Notes: generated from the sequence alone by a model not told the origin. 64,000 bases of DNA from Corynebacterium crudilactis (GCF_001643015.1 NZ_CP015622.1:2431358-2495357); one strand, 5' to 3'. Shown: positions 10,531 to 21,101, counted from the stretch's first letter. Program-made: numbers and translations.

Positions 10531-10735
10531 TCGGGCGCTCCTTTCTCTCATGCGCTATTTAAGGCTATTTTTCAGCGGTCAGATGTGGCATATAAATACG
10601 CACGTCTAACCAGCTATGACACGAGGGATTATCTTAACCGACTGCCGTAGCAAACTCCAAACCCTTCACACATACGACGCTAGTTTTAGGGCCCCTCAAC
10701 CCGCTTTTCATCGAACTTTGCCTAGGATTAAGTGC

Positions 10736-11566
10736 ATGACAAACACACAATCTGAGATCATCAATGCACTCAACGTAAGTCCAGGAATTGATGTTGCCCA
10801 GGAAGTCGAACTCCGCGTGCAATTCTTGGCCGATTACCTCCGCGTATCCAAAGCAAAAGGTTTTGTGCTGGGCATTTCAGGAGGGCAAGATTCCACTTTG
10901 GCTGGCCGTCTTGCGCAGCTAGCAGTCGAGAGCATCCGTGCAGAAGACACCACTGCTGACGCCCTTTTCTATGCAGTCAGGCTCCCTTATGGCATCCAAG
11001 CAGACGAGGATGACGCCCAGGTGGCACTAGATTTTATAGCTGCCGATAAGGAGGTAACCGTCAATGTTAAAGATGCTTCCGATGCTGTGGATTCCTCTGT
11101 CGCTGCTGCACTTGGGATCGATGAGCTAACCGATTTCAATCGTGGCAATATCAAAGCTCGTCAGCGCATGATCGCGCAGTATGCAATTGCCGGCCAGCTA
11201 GGCCTTTTAGTACTCGGCACCGATCATGCAGCAGAAAACGTCACTGGATTCTTCACTAAATTTGGTGACGGCGCAGCGGATCTGCTCCCCTTGGCAGGTC
11301 TGAACAAACGCCAGGGCGCAGCTATGTTGGAGTACCTCAGCGCACCGCCTAGCACGTGGCTCAAGGTGCCCACTGCTGATTTGGAAGAAGACCGTCCAGC
11401 TTTGCCAGATGAAGAAGCACTCGGCGTTTCCTATACCGACATCGATGATTACCTGGAAAACACAGAAGTCAGTGATGCAGCCTCTCAACGCATCGAACAC
11501 CTGTGGAAGGTTGGACAGCACAAGCGCCATCTACCAGCTACTCCTCATGACACCTGGTGGCGTTAA
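10736..11566 (+). CDS. nadE: NH3-dependent NAD synthetase NadE
   Basis: NadE converts deamido-NAD to NAD using ATP and ammonia in the last step of NAD synthesis. The product of about 276 residues carries the ATP-pyrophosphatase P-loop GISGGQDST and the conserved GTDHAAEN and [11 protein letters not shown] segments. There is no glutaminase domain, so it is the short ammonia-dependent type. The start is set at the ATG of MTNTQSEI, with AGGA about 8 bases upstream. The 40 codons before it look non-coding. It is convergent with the kinase-like gene downstream, with only 8 bases between. Confidence 0.95.
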   Translation: MTNTQSEIINALNVSPGIDVAQEVELRVQFLADYLRVSKAKGFVLGISGGQDSTLAGRLAQLAVESIRAEDTTADALFYAVRLPYGIQADEDDAQVALDFIAADKEVTVNVKDASDAVDSSVAAALGIDELTDFNRGNIKARQRMIAQYAIAGQLGLLVLGTDHAAENVTGFFTKFGDGAADLLPLAGLNKRQGAAMLEYLSAPPSTWLKVPTADLEEDRPALPDEEALGVSYTDIDDYLENTEVSDAASQRIEHLWKVGQHKRHLPATPHDTWWR

Positions 11567-11574
11567 TTGATCTC

Positions 11575-12324
11575 CTAATCCAGCAGCTTCAACGTGGCTT
11601 TCGCAGCCTGGAATAATTCCACGCCATAATTAGGACCAAATGAAGCTGCATGAACTGCCAAAGGGTGGAGTTGATGCATGGGGGTGCGCTCACGCCATCC
11701 GGCAGGCAGTGGATTAATGGACAGATAACCAGCACGGATCTCATCAAGATACGGCGCGCCGAAAACATCAAGCATGGCTAGATCAGTTTCCGGATGCCCG
11801 CCGTGTGCCGCTGGATCAATAAATATCGGCCCATCGCTACCAAACAAGAGATTGCCAAACCACAGGTCACCGTGAATGCGAGCAGGCGGAACTTCATCGG
11901 GCAACTCCCTGATCACATCGCAGGCAGCTTCCACCACCCACAGTGCATGTTCGGTGAGATGATTCCGGCGACGTGCCCGGCGCGCAAATGGGAGAACGCG
12001 TTGCTCGGTGTAAAAACGGCCCCAAGTGGACGTCGATAAGCATGCTTGTTCTTGGGTACCGATATAGTTCGGCCCCGCCCAGCCCAGTGGAGGGCTGCCG
12101 AACGCTGGGGCGCCGGCAAGGTGGATGGTGGCCAGCTCTTCGCCCGCCTTAAAGGCCGCATCGGGTGTGGGCAATTGCGTATCGACGCCCACTGTCGTGA
12201 TACTCACACCATCCGCGTCCACCACTTCGACTACAGAGGCGGAAGCTTCCGCAAGCCACCGCAATCCAGCAGCTTCTGCCAACGCAGCTTGCGGTTGCGC
12301 GGGGCGTTTAGTGAAGGTGAGCAA
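11575..12324 (-). CDS. Fructosamine-3-kinase-like protein
   Basis: The 249-residue protein belongs to the fructosamine kinase / aminoglycoside phosphotransferase fold. It has the catalytic HGDLWFGNLLF segment and the metal-binding FIDPAAHGGHPETDLAM motif that is typical of fructosamine kinases. These enzymes phosphorylate sugars attached to amino groups so that glycated proteins or amines are repaired; the substrate here is inferred. It starts with TTG directly after the TAA of the PPOX gene, so translation is probably coupled. Confidence 0.75.
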   Translation of the reverse strand: MLTFTKRPAQPQAALAEAAGLRWLAEASASVVEVVDADGVSITTVGVDTQLPTPDAAFKAGEELATIHLAGAPAFGSPPLGWAGPNYIGTQEQACLSTSTWGRFYTEQRVLPFARRARRRNHLTEHALWVVEAACDVIRELPDEVPPARIHGDLWFGNLLFGSDGPIFIDPAAHGGHPETDLAMLDVFGAPYLDEIRAGYLSINPLPAGWRERTPMHQLHPLAVHAASFGPNYGVELFQAAKATLKLLD

Positions 12325-12738
12325 TTAGTAGCGCTCAGGCTCCTCACCCAAAGCAAATTCCCTGCCGGAAACCTCATTCGGAACAAGACGAACGTAGTTG
12401 TACTTCAAGGTTGGGATCCATGGCTTCAGCTCAAGGGTATCGGCGTATGCGATCTCATCGAGCTTGCTCACGATTTCAGCGTTGGCGCGCACAACTACTG
12501 ACCAAGCCTTATCCTCTGTGACTTCATCAGCTTCGAAAAGGACATCGCTGTTGAGGTTCATGCTAAAGAGCTTGTTACCCTCTGCAGTACGGATATAAAT
12601 ATCCCCCTTATCAACAATGAAGTTGACAGGGAAAATATCAATGTCTTCGCTGCGACGAACCACAATGCGACCAAGAGATACAGATGCAAGACGCTCCAAA
12701 GCGTCCTTTTCATCAAGGATATTGACGGGGTTGTCCAT
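12325..12738 (-). CDS. Pyridoxamine 5'-phosphate oxidase-like flavin-binding protein
   Basis: The 137-residue protein has the split-barrel PPOX fold features (LGRIVVRRSEDIDIFPVNF near residue 22 onward, split here as one beta hairpin). Family members bind FMN or F420 and act in varied redox or heme reactions. The exact role cannot be read from sequence. It is followed without a gap by the fructosamine-kinase-like gene, so the two form a small operon. Confidence 0.7.
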   Translation of the reverse strand: MDNPVNILDEKDALERLASVSLGRIVVRRSEDIDIFPVNFIVDKGDIYIRTAEGNKLFSMNLNSDVLFEADEVTEDKAWSVVVRANAEIVSKLDEIAYADTLELKPWIPTLKYNYVRLVPNEVSGREFALGEEPERY

Positions 12739-12810
12739 TGCTTTCTCCGCTCCTATGTAAAAAACTGGTACTAACCCCTATTCTAACCGGCGCTTCGCCA
12801 TTACCGCTGG

Positions 12811-13833
12811 TTAATGAACTCGAACGGCCGTGCGACCATGCAGTTTTCCTGCCATCAAATCTTCACCAGCCTGTGCCACATCCTTGACATCAATTACGGT
12901 GGTCATATCATCCAAAACAGAGGTATCAAGCTGCTCAGACAACAACGCCCACGCACGTCGACGCAGTTCACGAGGCGCATCAACGGAATTAATACCCACC
13001 AAATGGATACCGCGCAGAATAAACGGCAGCACCGTTCCCGGCAGATCTGGGCCTTGCGCCATGCCACACGCAGTGACAACACCGCCCCATTTAGTCTGCG
13101 CAAGCGCATTGACAAGTGTGTGAGATCCCACTGAATCCACTACACCCGCCCAACGCCCCTTCTGCAGCGGCTGCCCCTGATCGGCCAGCTCTGCGCGATC
13201 AATAATCGAGCTCGCCCCCAGGCTGGTCAGATATTCCGCATGCGCTTCTCGACGCCCCGTCACCGCCACAGTCGTATACCCCAACTTATGCAACAGATGC
13301 AGCGCAATAGAACCCACACCACCCGTTGCACCAGTCACCAGGATCTCACCATCCTCTGGCTTTACCCCCTGATCAACCAATGCATTCACCGACAACGCCG
13401 CCGTAAAACCAGCCGTGCCCAATGCACCGACCTGCTTGGCCGAAAAATTAAACGGAATATGCAACAAGGAATCCGAAGGCAACCTCAGACGCTGAGTAAA
13501 CCCACCATGCCGGCTCTCCCCCAACCCAGCACCATTCAGCACAACTTCATCGCCCCGACCAAAACGAGGATCAGCGCTCTCAATAACAGTGCCCACCGCA
13601 TCAATGCCCGGAATCAACGGCACAGTACGAACCACACCTTTATTACCCTGCAATGCCATCGCATCTTTGTAATTCAGGCTCGACCACCCCACTTCGATGA
13701 GGACTTCGCCTTCACCCAAGAAAGAAGAGTCGGAAAATGTGTCCTTGTAGGCAGTAGAGAATTTCCCTTCCTCATCCTGGCTAAGAACAACACTGTTGAT
13801 TGGACCTTCGGAAAATACCTGTGCTGGAGTCAT
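12811..13833 (-). CDS. YhdH/AcuI-type NADPH-dependent acryloyl-CoA reductase-like oxidoreductase
   Basis: The 340-residue protein is a zinc-free medium-chain dehydrogenase of the YhdH/AcuI branch. The family motif SLNYKDAMA lies near residue 52, the NADP-binding VTGATGGVGS near 166, and GTAGFTAALS near 138. AcuI reduces acryloyl-CoA to propionyl-CoA; whether this copy does so is inference. It stands alone on the minus strand. Confidence 0.75.
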   Translation of the reverse strand: MTPAQVFSEGPINSVVLSQDEEGKFSTAYKDTFSDSSFLGEGEVLIEVGWSSLNYKDAMALQGNKGVVRTVPLIPGIDAVGTVIESADPRFGRGDEVVLNGAGLGESRHGGFTQRLRLPSDSLLHIPFNFSAKQVGALGTAGFTAALSVNALVDQGVKPEDGEILVTGATGGVGSIALHLLHKLGYTTVAVTGRREAHAEYLTSLGASSIIDRAELADQGQPLQKGRWAGVVDSVGSHTLVNALAQTKWGGVVTACGMAQGPDLPGTVLPFILRGIHLVGINSVDAPRELRRRAWALLSEQLDTSVLDDMTTVIDVKDVAQAGEDLMAGKLHGRTAVRVH

Positions 13834-14215
13834 AGCCCCGAGTGTAATGAAACTCTTGAGAGTCGTGCCATGAAATTTGGTGGGATTTTATCTTTGGAGA
13901 GCTCTGCATGAGGGCTTTGCTAGGAAGCGCAATGTTCCGGAGCGCAGTGCGGAAGTTCGAGATCGCACCTTCAATTTCACATGCTCAATTTTGCGTCGTC
14001 GAGAGGAGTCCGAAAATCAGCGTTTTAGCACTGGTCTCGAATGTGAGAAATTGTCAGTGAGAACTCGACAACATGATCTCGAAGTTAAGGGACTCTGTGA
14101 TCTGTACGCGTTGCAGCTAGATTTCTGGGAAACACAGCCATCCCTGCCACTGCATTCAAGCTATAAGTATCCACGGTCAGTGACTAAATGCAGCACCTAA
14201 CCTGGGAAAACAAAA
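13834..14215. other. Intergenic region with dispersed repeat, no supported gene
   Basis: About 380 bases separate the reductase from tRNA-Ala. A 107-codon open frame on the plus strand lacks codon bias and a site for ribosomes and is not accepted. The stretch contains several TCTCGA/TCGAGA pieces and one copy of the ~58-bp repeat. Confidence 0.5.
14030..14088 (+). repeat. Dispersed ~58-bp repeat, copy 1
   Basis: This matches the reverse complement of 52059-52116 over about 58 bases. The shared core is GAAATTGTCAGTGAGA (16 of 16), with TCTCGA and ATCTCGAA blocks at similar spacing on both sides. Confidence 0.65.
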
Positions 14216-14251
14216 ATCCTCTGGGTTGAATTTTCATTCAACCCAGAGGAT
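14216..14251 (-). terminator. Terminator of tRNA-Ala
   Basis: ATCCTCTGGGTTGAA and its complement form a 15-bp stem. On the minus strand TTTTTGTTTT follows. Confidence 0.9.
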
Positions 14252-14253
14252 GT

Positions 14254-14329
14254 TGGTGGAGCTAACGGGATTCGAACCCGTGACCCCCACACTGCCAGTG
14301 TGGTGCGCTACCAGCTGCGCCATAGCCCC
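14254..14329 (-). tRNA. tRNA-Ala (anticodon GGC)
   Basis: A cloverleaf is readable on the minus strand: acceptor GGGGCTA/TAGCTCC, anticodon loop CTGGCAG (GGC), T arm GGGTTCGAATCCC, and an encoded 3' CCA. It reads GCC codons. Confidence 0.95.
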
Positions 14330-14479
14330 GTTATACAACGCTTGTTACTGTAGCGGAGCGTGGTTCATTTAACCAAATCGGTTGTATTGCATGGAAAATA
14401 ACAGCAAAAATCCCCCTACCCTCCCACGATACGTGGAAAGCCAGGGGGAAATTCCAAAGAGGAATCTAAGACTTCAGAA

Positions 14480-15208
14480 TTAGGAAGCCAACACTGCTGG
14501 GATCCACTGGTTGATGTCTGCTACGTCAACGTCCTTGCCGTCCTGGAGAACGCGTGGAGAGGACAGGCTACCGGTTGATTCGGTGAGCTCGGTGCCGTTA
14601 GCTTCGCCCATGTCATATGCACGCTGCAGGTTGTCACCGTTACGGATGGCATCGACTACGGAGGAGTCTGCACCAAGTGCTGCAATTCCATCTGCGAAAT
14701 CATCGTCAGACCACTGGTTTACTAGTTCGTCCTGGTCTTCAAGAAGGAAGGTGCGGAAGTTCCAGAAGAGTGCTGGGTCATTGGCATCTGCGACAGATAG
14801 TGCTGCTGCAAGTGCGTGGGTGGAGTGTCCATCGATGTTCTTCTGGTCAAGGAAATTCAGCGGCTTCAGTTCGACGACGAGGTTTCCATCTTCGATCTGA
14901 GCTTTCATGTCATCGTCGGTGTTTTCTGCAAGCTGTGCACAGTAGTGGCAGGAGAAGTCTTCGAAAAGCTGCACTGCCTTGGCATCAGCTGAAGCATTAG
15001 CTGCTGCAAGAGTGATGGAGTCAGAGCCAACTTCCATGGTCATGGAGGTATCTGCAAAGTCTCGGTCGCCTAGTTTTGAGGCTTTTGCGCCCTGGCCTTG
15101 GATGACAATGAAGCCTACGACGACGATCGCAATAACTACGATGGCTACCATTGCCCAGAGGAAGTTTTTGCTTCCGCCTTGGTTCGGATTCTGAACTTTG
15201 TTGCTCAC
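14480..15208 (-). CDS. Membrane-anchored DsbA-like thiol oxidoreductase
   Basis: The 242-residue protein has a short cytoplasmic N-terminus, one membrane helix (about residues 16-37) and an extracytoplasmic thioredoxin-fold domain. The active site is CHYC at 87-90 within FEDFSCHYC, and a cis-Pro segment SSPRVL lies near the C-terminus. It is of the DsbA/BdbD type found in actinobacteria for forming disulfide bonds in secreted proteins. The partner is not visible here. It lies downstream of pgm on the same strand but separated by about 230 bases. Confidence 0.8.
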   Translation of the reverse strand: MSNKVQNPNQGGSKNFLWAMVAIVVIAIVVVGFIVIQGQGAKASKLGDRDFADTSMTMEVGSDSITLAAANASADAKAVQLFEDFSCHYCAQLAENTDDDMKAQIEDGNLVVELKPLNFLDQKNIDGHSTHALAAALSVADANDPALFWNFRTFLLEDQDELVNQWSDDDFADGIAALGADSSVVDAIRNGDNLQRAYDMGEANGTELTESTGSLSSPRVLQDGKDVDVADINQWIPAVLAS

Positions 15209-15437
15209 TTGTTGCCTTACTTTGATCTGATTTAGTTCCCTTGAGCTTCCACTAAACCCAGCAAAAGCCCAACGAAAACTCTAAATTCCAACGCTGCACA
15301 TCGTGTTATGCAGCATCAGCTTCCTCTTTGACCTTAAACCATGAGTACTTTGTTTGACACGTCCACTAGTTGCTCTGGACAAGATTCACAGGAGATCTTT
15401 CAATCCCTAGGCAATCTTGTCAGCTGGTTCAAAGCTT

Positions 15438-17102
15438 TTACTGGCCGAGAACTTCGCTAACCAATGCTTGTGCTTCTTTTTGGACCTGTGCGAGATGTTC
15501 TGCGCCCTTGAATGATTCGGCATAAATCTTATACTTGTCTTCGGTGCCAGAAGGGCGTGCTGCAAACCAGGCGTTTTCGGTAGTGACCTTCAGTCCACCA
15601 ATTGCTGCACCGTTGCCAGGCGCCTCAGTGAGCTTTGCGGTAATTGGTTCGCCTGCCAGTTCAGTCGCGGTGACCTGTTCTGGGGAAAGTGCCTTGAGCA
15701 CTGCCTTTTGTTCACGGTTGGCTTCAGCATCGGTGCGTGCATAGGCAGGTGCACCGAATTCTGCAGCCAGTTCCGCGTAGCGCTGTGATGGAGTTTTACC
15801 AGTGACTGCGATGATTTCTGCAGCGAGAAGATCCAGGATGAGGCCATCTTTATCAGTGGACCAGGTCGTTCCGTCCATACGTAGGAAAGATGCGCCAGCG
15901 GATTCTTCGCCGCCGAAGCCGATTTCGCCAGAGATCAGTCCTGGAACGAACCATTTGAATCCCACAGGTACTTCAACCAATTCGCGGCCAAGTGTTGCCA
16001 CCACGCGGTCGATCATGGAGGAGCTCACCAGGGTCTTGCCCACTGCAGTGTCTGCGGACCAGCCTGGACGGTTGGCAAAGAGGTACTCAATTGCTACTGC
16101 CAGATAGTGGTTTGGATTCATCAGGCCAGCGTCTGGAGTGACGATACCGTGGCGGTCAGCATCTGCATCGTTGCCGGTTGCGATATCAAATTTTTCACGG
16201 TTTTCGATCAGTGATGCCATCGCATCTGGGCTGGAGCAGTCCATGCGGATCTTGCCGTCGGTGTCGAGAGTCATGAAGCGGAAAGTGGCATCAACGTGTG
16301 GGTTGACCACGGTCAAGTTGAGACCGTGAGTTTCGGCGATCGCTCCCCAGTAATCCACTGAAGCGCCGCCCATTGGGTCTGCGCCAATGCGGATACCCGC
16401 TTCACGGATTGCGTCAATGTTGACAACATTTGGCAGGTCGGCGATATAAATGCCCTTGAAATCATAGGCAGTGGTGCGCTCATCTAACACGCCGGTGACG
16501 GCCACGCGCTTCACATCTGCAAGGCCACCGCGCAGCAGTTCATTGGCACGATCTGCGATCCAATCGGTGGCATCGGTATCTGCTGGTCCACCGTTTGCAG
16601 GATTGTATTTGAAGCCACCGTCGCGGGGTGGGTTGTGTGATGGTGTGATCACGATGCCGTCGGCAAGCGGGCGGCTTGGGCCAGCAGCGCCATAAACCAC
16701 ATTGGCGTTGTGGCGCAGGATCGCGTGGGAGACGGCGGGGGTCGGGGTGTAGCGGCCGTCGGCGTCGACAAGCACTTCGACGTCGTTGGCAATGAGGACC
16801 TCAAGCGCACTGATCATCGCTGGCTCAGATAGCGCGTGGGTATCGCGGCCGATGAACAGCGGGCCGACCCAGTTGGCGCCACGCTGATTGCGGAAATCCA
16901 CAATCGCCTGGGCGGTAGCCAAGATGTGGTCTTCATTGAAGGCGCTGTCTAGCGCAGATCCACGGTGCCCAGAGGTGCCGAAAGCAACCTGCTGATCAGG
17001 GTTGCTGACGTCCGGCTTACGGGTGAAATATGCGGTGACTAGCTCCGCGACATCAATCAGATCTTCTGGTTGGGCAAGTTGCCCGGCGCGCTCATGTGCC
17101 AT
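15438..17102 (-). CDS. pgm: Phosphoglucomutase Pgm
   Basis: Pgm interconverts glucose 1-phosphate and glucose 6-phosphate, linking glycolysis to glycogen, trehalose and cell-wall sugar synthesis. The 554-residue alpha-D-phosphohexomutase shows the phosphoserine loop TPSHNPP, the metal-binding [10 protein letters not shown], the sugar-binding GEESAG and the phosphate-binding [10 protein letters not shown]. The ATG is preceded by GGAGGAACA. It is divergent from crcB1. Confidence 0.96.
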   Translation of the reverse strand: MAHERAGQLAQPEDLIDVAELVTAYFTRKPDVSNPDQQVAFGTSGHRGSALDSAFNEDHILATAQAIVDFRNQRGANWVGPLFIGRDTHALSEPAMISALEVLIANDVEVLVDADGRYTPTPAVSHAILRHNANVVYGAAGPSRPLADGIVITPSHNPPRDGGFKYNPANGGPADTDATDWIADRANELLRGGLADVKRVAVTGVLDERTTAYDFKGIYIADLPNVVNIDAIREAGIRIGADPMGGASVDYWGAIAETHGLNLTVVNPHVDATFRFMTLDTDGKIRMDCSSPDAMASLIENREKFDIATGNDADADRHGIVTPDAGLMNPNHYLAVAIEYLFANRPGWSADTAVGKTLVSSSMIDRVVATLGRELVEVPVGFKWFVPGLISGEIGFGGEESAGASFLRMDGTTWSTDKDGLILDLLAAEIIAVTGKTPSQRYAELAAEFGAPAYARTDAEANREQKAVLKALSPEQVTATELAGEPITAKLTEAPGNGAAIGGLKVTTENAWFAARPSGTEDKYKIYAESFKGAEHLAQVQKEAQALVSEVLGQ

Positions 17103-17200
17103 TGTTCCTCCTAAAAAACCAATATGTCCCTTTCATCTTCCCTGCAAAAGCACTTGTGCGCAGGAGAAGTGCGTAAATTCACGGAGTAAGGTGTGTTAAC

Positions 17201-17491
17201 GTGCATAAACTCATCCAAGGCCTCAGCGTTGGGGCCGGTGCCGCGCTCGGAGTCTGCGCGCGCCTTGCACTTACTTTGTGGCTTGGCGATAGCGCCTGGC
17301 CCATCCTGGGGATCAACATCGCGGGCGCGTTTTTGATGGGCTGGTTACGCCCCAACGCATTTTGGGGCACCGGTTTCCTCGGCGGTTTCACCACCTTTTC
17401 CGCCATGATGCTTAACGACGTTCCCTTCTATTTCCTTACCGCTTTGGGCTGCATTACCGCATGGTTATTAGGCGATCGGATTGCTCGATGA
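17201..17491 (+). CDS. crcB1: Fluoride channel subunit CrcB1
   Basis: The 96-residue membrane protein has about three to four short helices, with the Fluc signature [13 protein letters not shown] and an Asn in the first half. Fluc proteins form dual-topology dimers that let fluoride leave the cell. It starts at GTG. Its stop overlaps the start of crcB2 (ATGA), so the two subunits are probably translated together as a heterodimer. Confidence 0.9.
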   Translation: MHKLIQGLSVGAGAALGVCARLALTLWLGDSAWPILGINIAGAFLMGWLRPNAFWGTGFLGGFTTFSAMMLNDVPFYFLTALGCITAWLLGDRIAR

Positions 17492-17814
17492 TTTTTATCT
17501 ATGCAGCACTTGGCGGATTTGTCGGCGGTTTTCTGCGGTGGTTAATTGCACAGCTAATCCCTGGAAAACGTGCCACGTTGATGGCGAATACTGTGGCGTG
17601 TTTTGTCGCTGGTGTCGTTGTCTGCCTAGAGTTATCGCATCTCTATACCGTTTTGTTGATCGCCGGTTTCTGTGGTGCATTATCTACCTGGTCAACATTG
17701 GCAAAAGAAATAGGCCAGCTTATCAATGATAAAAAATGGCAGATGGCGCTTGGTTACCTCAGTGTGACACTTATTCTTGGTTTTTCGGCAGTTTTTATCG
17801 GAATGCAGCTCTAG
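17488..17814 (+). CDS. crcB2: Fluoride channel subunit CrcB2
   Basis: This 108-residue Fluc-family protein has the segment [15 protein letters not shown], the counterpart of GFxGGxTTFST. The start at the ATG of MIFIYAAL is chosen because it overlaps the crcB1 stop by 4 bases; the longer frame from 17461 is unlikely. It probably pairs with CrcB1. Confidence 0.9.
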   Translation: MIFIYAALGGFVGGFLRWLIAQLIPGKRATLMANTVACFVAGVVVCLELSHLYTVLLIAGFCGALSTWSTLAKEIGQLINDKKWQMALGYLSVTLILGFSAVFIGMQL

Positions 17815-17825
17815 AATCTAGAACT

Positions 17826-18620
17826 ATGAATCGTTCAACAATTTCTCCCGTTGCAGCCCGTCAACAATTCCGCGGCGGACTCATCGAACCAACGTCTGGA
17901 TGGTCGGCTGGATATGCACAAGCCAACCTTATTTCCCTGCCACAGGATCTCGCATATGATTTCCTCCTTTTTGCGCAAAGAAATCCCAAGCCGTGTCCAG
18001 TATTGGAAGTCTTGGATGCCGGTGAAACTTTCGGTGGCATCTTCGGCACAAATGCTTCCGAAGCAGATATCCGCACTGATGCTCCCCAGTACCGCATTTA
18101 TGAACACGGTGAGTTAATTGATTCGCCTGCCAACGCGCTGGATTATTGGCGCGATGATTTGGTGAGTTTCTTAATCGGGTGTTCCTTCACCTTTGAACAC
18201 CCCATGGTGCAGGCTGGTGTTCCAGTAAGACACCTTGAGGCCGGACGCAATGTTGCCATGTATGAGACTTCCCTCCCCTGCCGACCAGCCGGTGCCCTCT
18301 CCGGAAATCTCGTGGTCTCCCTGCGCATGATTCCAGCATCACAAGTTGCTGACGCGGTACGTGTCACCTCCCGCTACCCTGCGGTCCACGGCGCTCCCGT
18401 ACATATTGGAGATCCGTCTTTGATCGGCATCGATGATATTCATCATCCCGATTTTGGTGATGCTCCGCTGTCTGAGCCTGGTGATATCCCCGTATTTTGG
18501 GCCTGCGGTGTTACCCCTCAAGCAATGGTGATGACATCCAAGCCCCCGCTTGCCATCACCCACGCCCCCGGCCACATGCTGATTACTGATGCACCTGATT
18601 TAAGCTTCCAGGTTCCTTAA
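17826..18620 (+). CDS. YcsI / DUF1445 family putative hydro-lyase
   Basis: The 264-residue protein matches the DUF1445 family (bacterial YcsI, related to mitochondrial D-glutamate cyclase). The segments [27 protein letters not shown] and [12 protein letters not shown] are family-typical and conserved in order. The substrate of the bacterial members is unsettled. The start is set at MNRSTIS, the usual N-terminal position. The longer open frame would run through crcB2. It follows crcB2 by 11 bases, so it may share its transcript. Its stop overlaps the end of the convergent DUF1648 gene. Confidence 0.8.
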   Translation: MNRSTISPVAARQQFRGGLIEPTSGWSAGYAQANLISLPQDLAYDFLLFAQRNPKPCPVLEVLDAGETFGGIFGTNASEADIRTDAPQYRIYEHGELIDSPANALDYWRDDLVSFLIGCSFTFEHPMVQAGVPVRHLEAGRNVAMYETSLPCRPAGALSGNLVVSLRMIPASQVADAVRVTSRYPAVHGAPVHIGDPSLIGIDDIHHPDFGDAPLSEPGDIPVFWACGVTPQAMVMTSKPPLAITHAPGHMLITDAPDLSFQVP

Positions 18621-19351
18621 AGCAATGAACTGATAGATATCCAAACAACAAACACGATGGGCAATCCCATCATGACCACAGCGAGGATCTTTCCTGAGGT
18701 GTGAGCGATATTGAAGGTATAATTCATGCCTGTTCCGGTGTCCACCAGCGGGCTTTTATTATCTGGGTCATTGACAAAAATTCCCCAACGTTTCTTGTCT
18801 TCCGCAAGCGGATGCTTTTGTTCAACCGTCCGAGTACTTTTCACAATGCACCACAACAATACAGCGGTGGCGATAAAGATAGCGATCATGCTTAATGCAA
18901 AACCTGCACGCAGTGGTTCTGGGCGATACGCGTTAAGCATCATCAACAAAATAGCGGTATTCATCACAAAGAAAAACCAGCCTATATGCTTTGATGTCGC
19001 GTTCAGCGATGCCCACTTGCGGTGTGCCTCTGCTGCGGTTTTCGCTCCGCCCGGACCTGTAATATCCCCAGATTGCATGCTGACCATCATTTGAGCAAAC
19101 ATAGCCGTGGCGAGCAAAATAACTGGCCCCAAAAGCACCGAGAAGAGGAAAGTTCCCATTGTTTTAGGCTCCCATGCATCTGCTTCCCCGCTGCCATTCC
19201 AATGTGTCGGCATCGGATCCGGAATGCTTGGATAATAAACCGTCAGCATGAGAACTACGATGCCCACGGTAGCCGCTAGGGTGGCAATGATCCAGGTCCA
19301 GTTCATGGGAATTTTAGGCAGATCAGGGAGCTCTTCTCGGCGATTTTTCAC
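18617..19351 (-). CDS. DUF1648 membrane protein
   Basis: The 244-residue protein has about five membrane helices. The DUF1648 signature lies in the first loop ([20 protein letters not shown], around residues 44-63). The function is not known, although some relatives act as membrane regulators such as SdpI. It overlaps the convergent hydro-lyase gene by 3 bases. Confidence 0.75.
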   Translation of the reverse strand: MKNRREELPDLPKIPMNWTWIIATLAATVGIVVLMLTVYYPSIPDPMPTHWNGSGEADAWEPKTMGTFLFSVLLGPVILLATAMFAQMMVSMQSGDITGPGGAKTAAEAHRKWASLNATSKHIGWFFFVMNTAILLMMLNAYRPEPLRAGFALSMIAIFIATAVLLWCIVKSTRTVEQKHPLAEDKKRWGIFVNDPDNKSPLVDTGTGMNYTFNIAHTSGKILAVVMMGLPIVFVVWISISSLL

Positions 19352-19371
19352 AATCGCTACCTTATCTTAAA

Positions 19372-19411
19372 AGAAATTGCCCTCGCCCCATTAAGGGTGA
19401 GGGCAATTTCT
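19372..19411 (-). terminator. Terminator of the DAACS symporter gene
   Basis: AGAAATTGCCCTCGCCC pairs with its complement with one mismatch. A T-rich tail follows on the minus strand. Confidence 0.88.
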
Positions 19412-19434
19412 CTGCGCTTTTTAAAGATGAGGTT

Positions 19435-20823
19435 CTAGCTACGTACTTCTACAACCTGCTCTTCGGTGGACTCCACAGTTGCTTTATCTACTGCAGCACC
19501 ACCCTTTTCAGCAGCATCCCAGACTTCTTGATCCAGGATTCCTTCGCGTTTAGCCACGATTGCAGGAACCAGAGCCTGTCCAGTCACATTGGTTGCGGTA
19601 CGGCCCATATCAATGATTGGTTCAATAGCCAGCAGCAAGCCAACACCTGCAAGTGGCAGCCCTAAAGTGGACAGAGTCAAGGTCAGCATGACTGTCGCAC
19701 CGGTAGTGCCAGCAGTTGCTGCAGAGCCCAGCACGGACACAATCATGATCAGGACATAATCCATCAGAGTCAGGTCAATGCCGTAGAATTGCGCAACGAA
19801 AATAGCCGCTACAGCTGGGTACACTGCCGCGCAACCATCCATCTTGCTGGTTGCGCCCAATGGAATGGCAAATGATGCATACGCACTTGGCACACCCAAG
19901 GACTGCTCAGTAACACGCTGGGTCACTGGCATAACGCCCATGGAAGAACGAGTAACAAAACCCAAGCTGGTCACAGGCCAGACGCGCTTAAAGAAGCCCA
20001 AAACTGGAATGCCGTTGATCTTCAGCACGATTGGGTAAATGACAAACATAACAATGGCAAGACCAACGTAGATGGCCAGTACGAATTTGCCTAAGGATCC
20101 AAGTGCGGACCAACCATAGGTGGATACTGCCTTACCGATCAAGGCTGCAGAACCAATCGGAGCCAGACGAATAATCCACCACAAAATGATCTGGATGATC
20201 TTGAGGAAGGACTCGGTGAACTTCAAGAAAGGCTCAGCAGATTTCCCGGCCTTCAGAGCTGCCACACCAATGGCGATGGAGATAACCAAAATCTGCAGCA
20301 CATTGAAGGAGAGGTTCACACCAGAGCTCTCGCTATAAGAACCAGAAAGACCCAAGATATTGCTTGGAATAATTGATTGGATAAAGCCCATCCAGCTACC
20401 CACTCGGGAAGGGTCAGCAGCGTTGGAAGCATCTACGGTAGAGCCCACGCCCGGTTGCATGATCAATGCGACAGCAATACCTGCAAGCACAGAGAAAAAC
20501 GCAGTAATGGCAAACCACACCAAAGTAGATACTGCCAGGCGAGCAGCGTTGGCTACTTCACGCAGCTTTGCCACACTGGTGACAACTGCAGCGAACACCA
20601 ATGGTGGGACCATGACCTTGAGCAGAGAAACATAAGCAGAGCCAACTCCACTCAGCAGACCGGTGAGCCAGCTGGTTTCACCTTCGGCAGCTCCGGTGTC
20701 CATTCCACGGGCAATAAGACCGAGGATCAGGCCAATAATGAGGCCAGCGATAACCTGAGCACCAAACCCGGTCATCCAGCCGGGAAGGCCTAAACGGCCT
20801 TTCTGTGCAGTGGCAGTAGCCAT
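19435..20823 (-). CDS. Dicarboxylate/amino acid:cation symporter (DAACS family)
   Basis: The protein of about 462 residues has eight or so membrane segments and the two re-entrant regions typical of DAACS. Family motifs include the polar segment GATSKMDGCA and the later TAGTTGATVM and IDMGRTATNVTG, where the substrate and sodium bind. Members carry glutamate, succinate or other dicarboxylates. The substrate here cannot be decided, so no gene name is given. The ATG at 20823 is preceded by AAGGAG 8 bases upstream; a GTG 3 codons earlier overlaps that site. Confidence 0.88.
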   Translation of the reverse strand: MATATAQKGRLGLPGWMTGFGAQVIAGLIIGLILGLIARGMDTGAAEGETSWLTGLLSGVGSAYVSLLKVMVPPLVFAAVVTSVAKLREVANAARLAVSTLVWFAITAFFSVLAGIAVALIMQPGVGSTVDASNAADPSRVGSWMGFIQSIIPSNILGLSGSYSESSGVNLSFNVLQILVISIAIGVAALKAGKSAEPFLKFTESFLKIIQIILWWIIRLAPIGSAALIGKAVSTYGWSALGSLGKFVLAIYVGLAIVMFVIYPIVLKINGIPVLGFFKRVWPVTSLGFVTRSSMGVMPVTQRVTEQSLGVPSAYASFAIPLGATSKMDGCAAVYPAVAAIFVAQFYGIDLTLMDYVLIMIVSVLGSAATAGTTGATVMLTLTLSTLGLPLAGVGLLLAIEPIIDMGRTATNVTGQALVPAIVAKREGILDQEVWDAAEKGGAAVDKATVESTEEQVVEVRS

Positions 20824-21039
20824 GTGTAGCACTCCTTGAATTGAACAGTTGAATTGAATTCATTAACTGTAACGCTCCAGGCTGTCGTTTATTGCATTAG
20901 TGTGACCAAATTAACCATTCCTGTCTATTATTCATAGACAGATTAGTCTAAAAACTCTTTATAAGTGCAGCTAAATGAGATGTTATACATTAGACTTTCT
21001 GGTCTAGTCTGGCATAGCAAAATAGATTCCAGACACAGA
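20824..21039. promoter_or_regulatory. Symporter upstream region
   Basis: These ~215 bases hold the promoter of the symporter. A/T-rich inverted segments such as CTGTCTATTATTCATAGACAG (arms CTGTCTAT and ATAGACAG at about 20922-20942) could be an operator, but no regulator is known for it. Confidence 0.35.
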
Positions 21040-21078
21040 AAAAGGGCTTTCCAGGAAAACTTCCCGGAAAGCCCTTTT
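21040..21078 (-). terminator. Terminator of the ABC export operon
   Basis: AAAAGGGCTTTCC and its complement form a 13-bp stem with flanking A and T runs. Confidence 0.88.
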
Positions 21079-21101
21079 CACAATTGCATCTCTGCTAAAA
21101 A

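Noticed and set aside
13877..14200. 107-codon plus-strand frame upstream of tRNA-Ala
   Set aside because: No ribosome site, irregular composition and overlap with the dispersed repeat.
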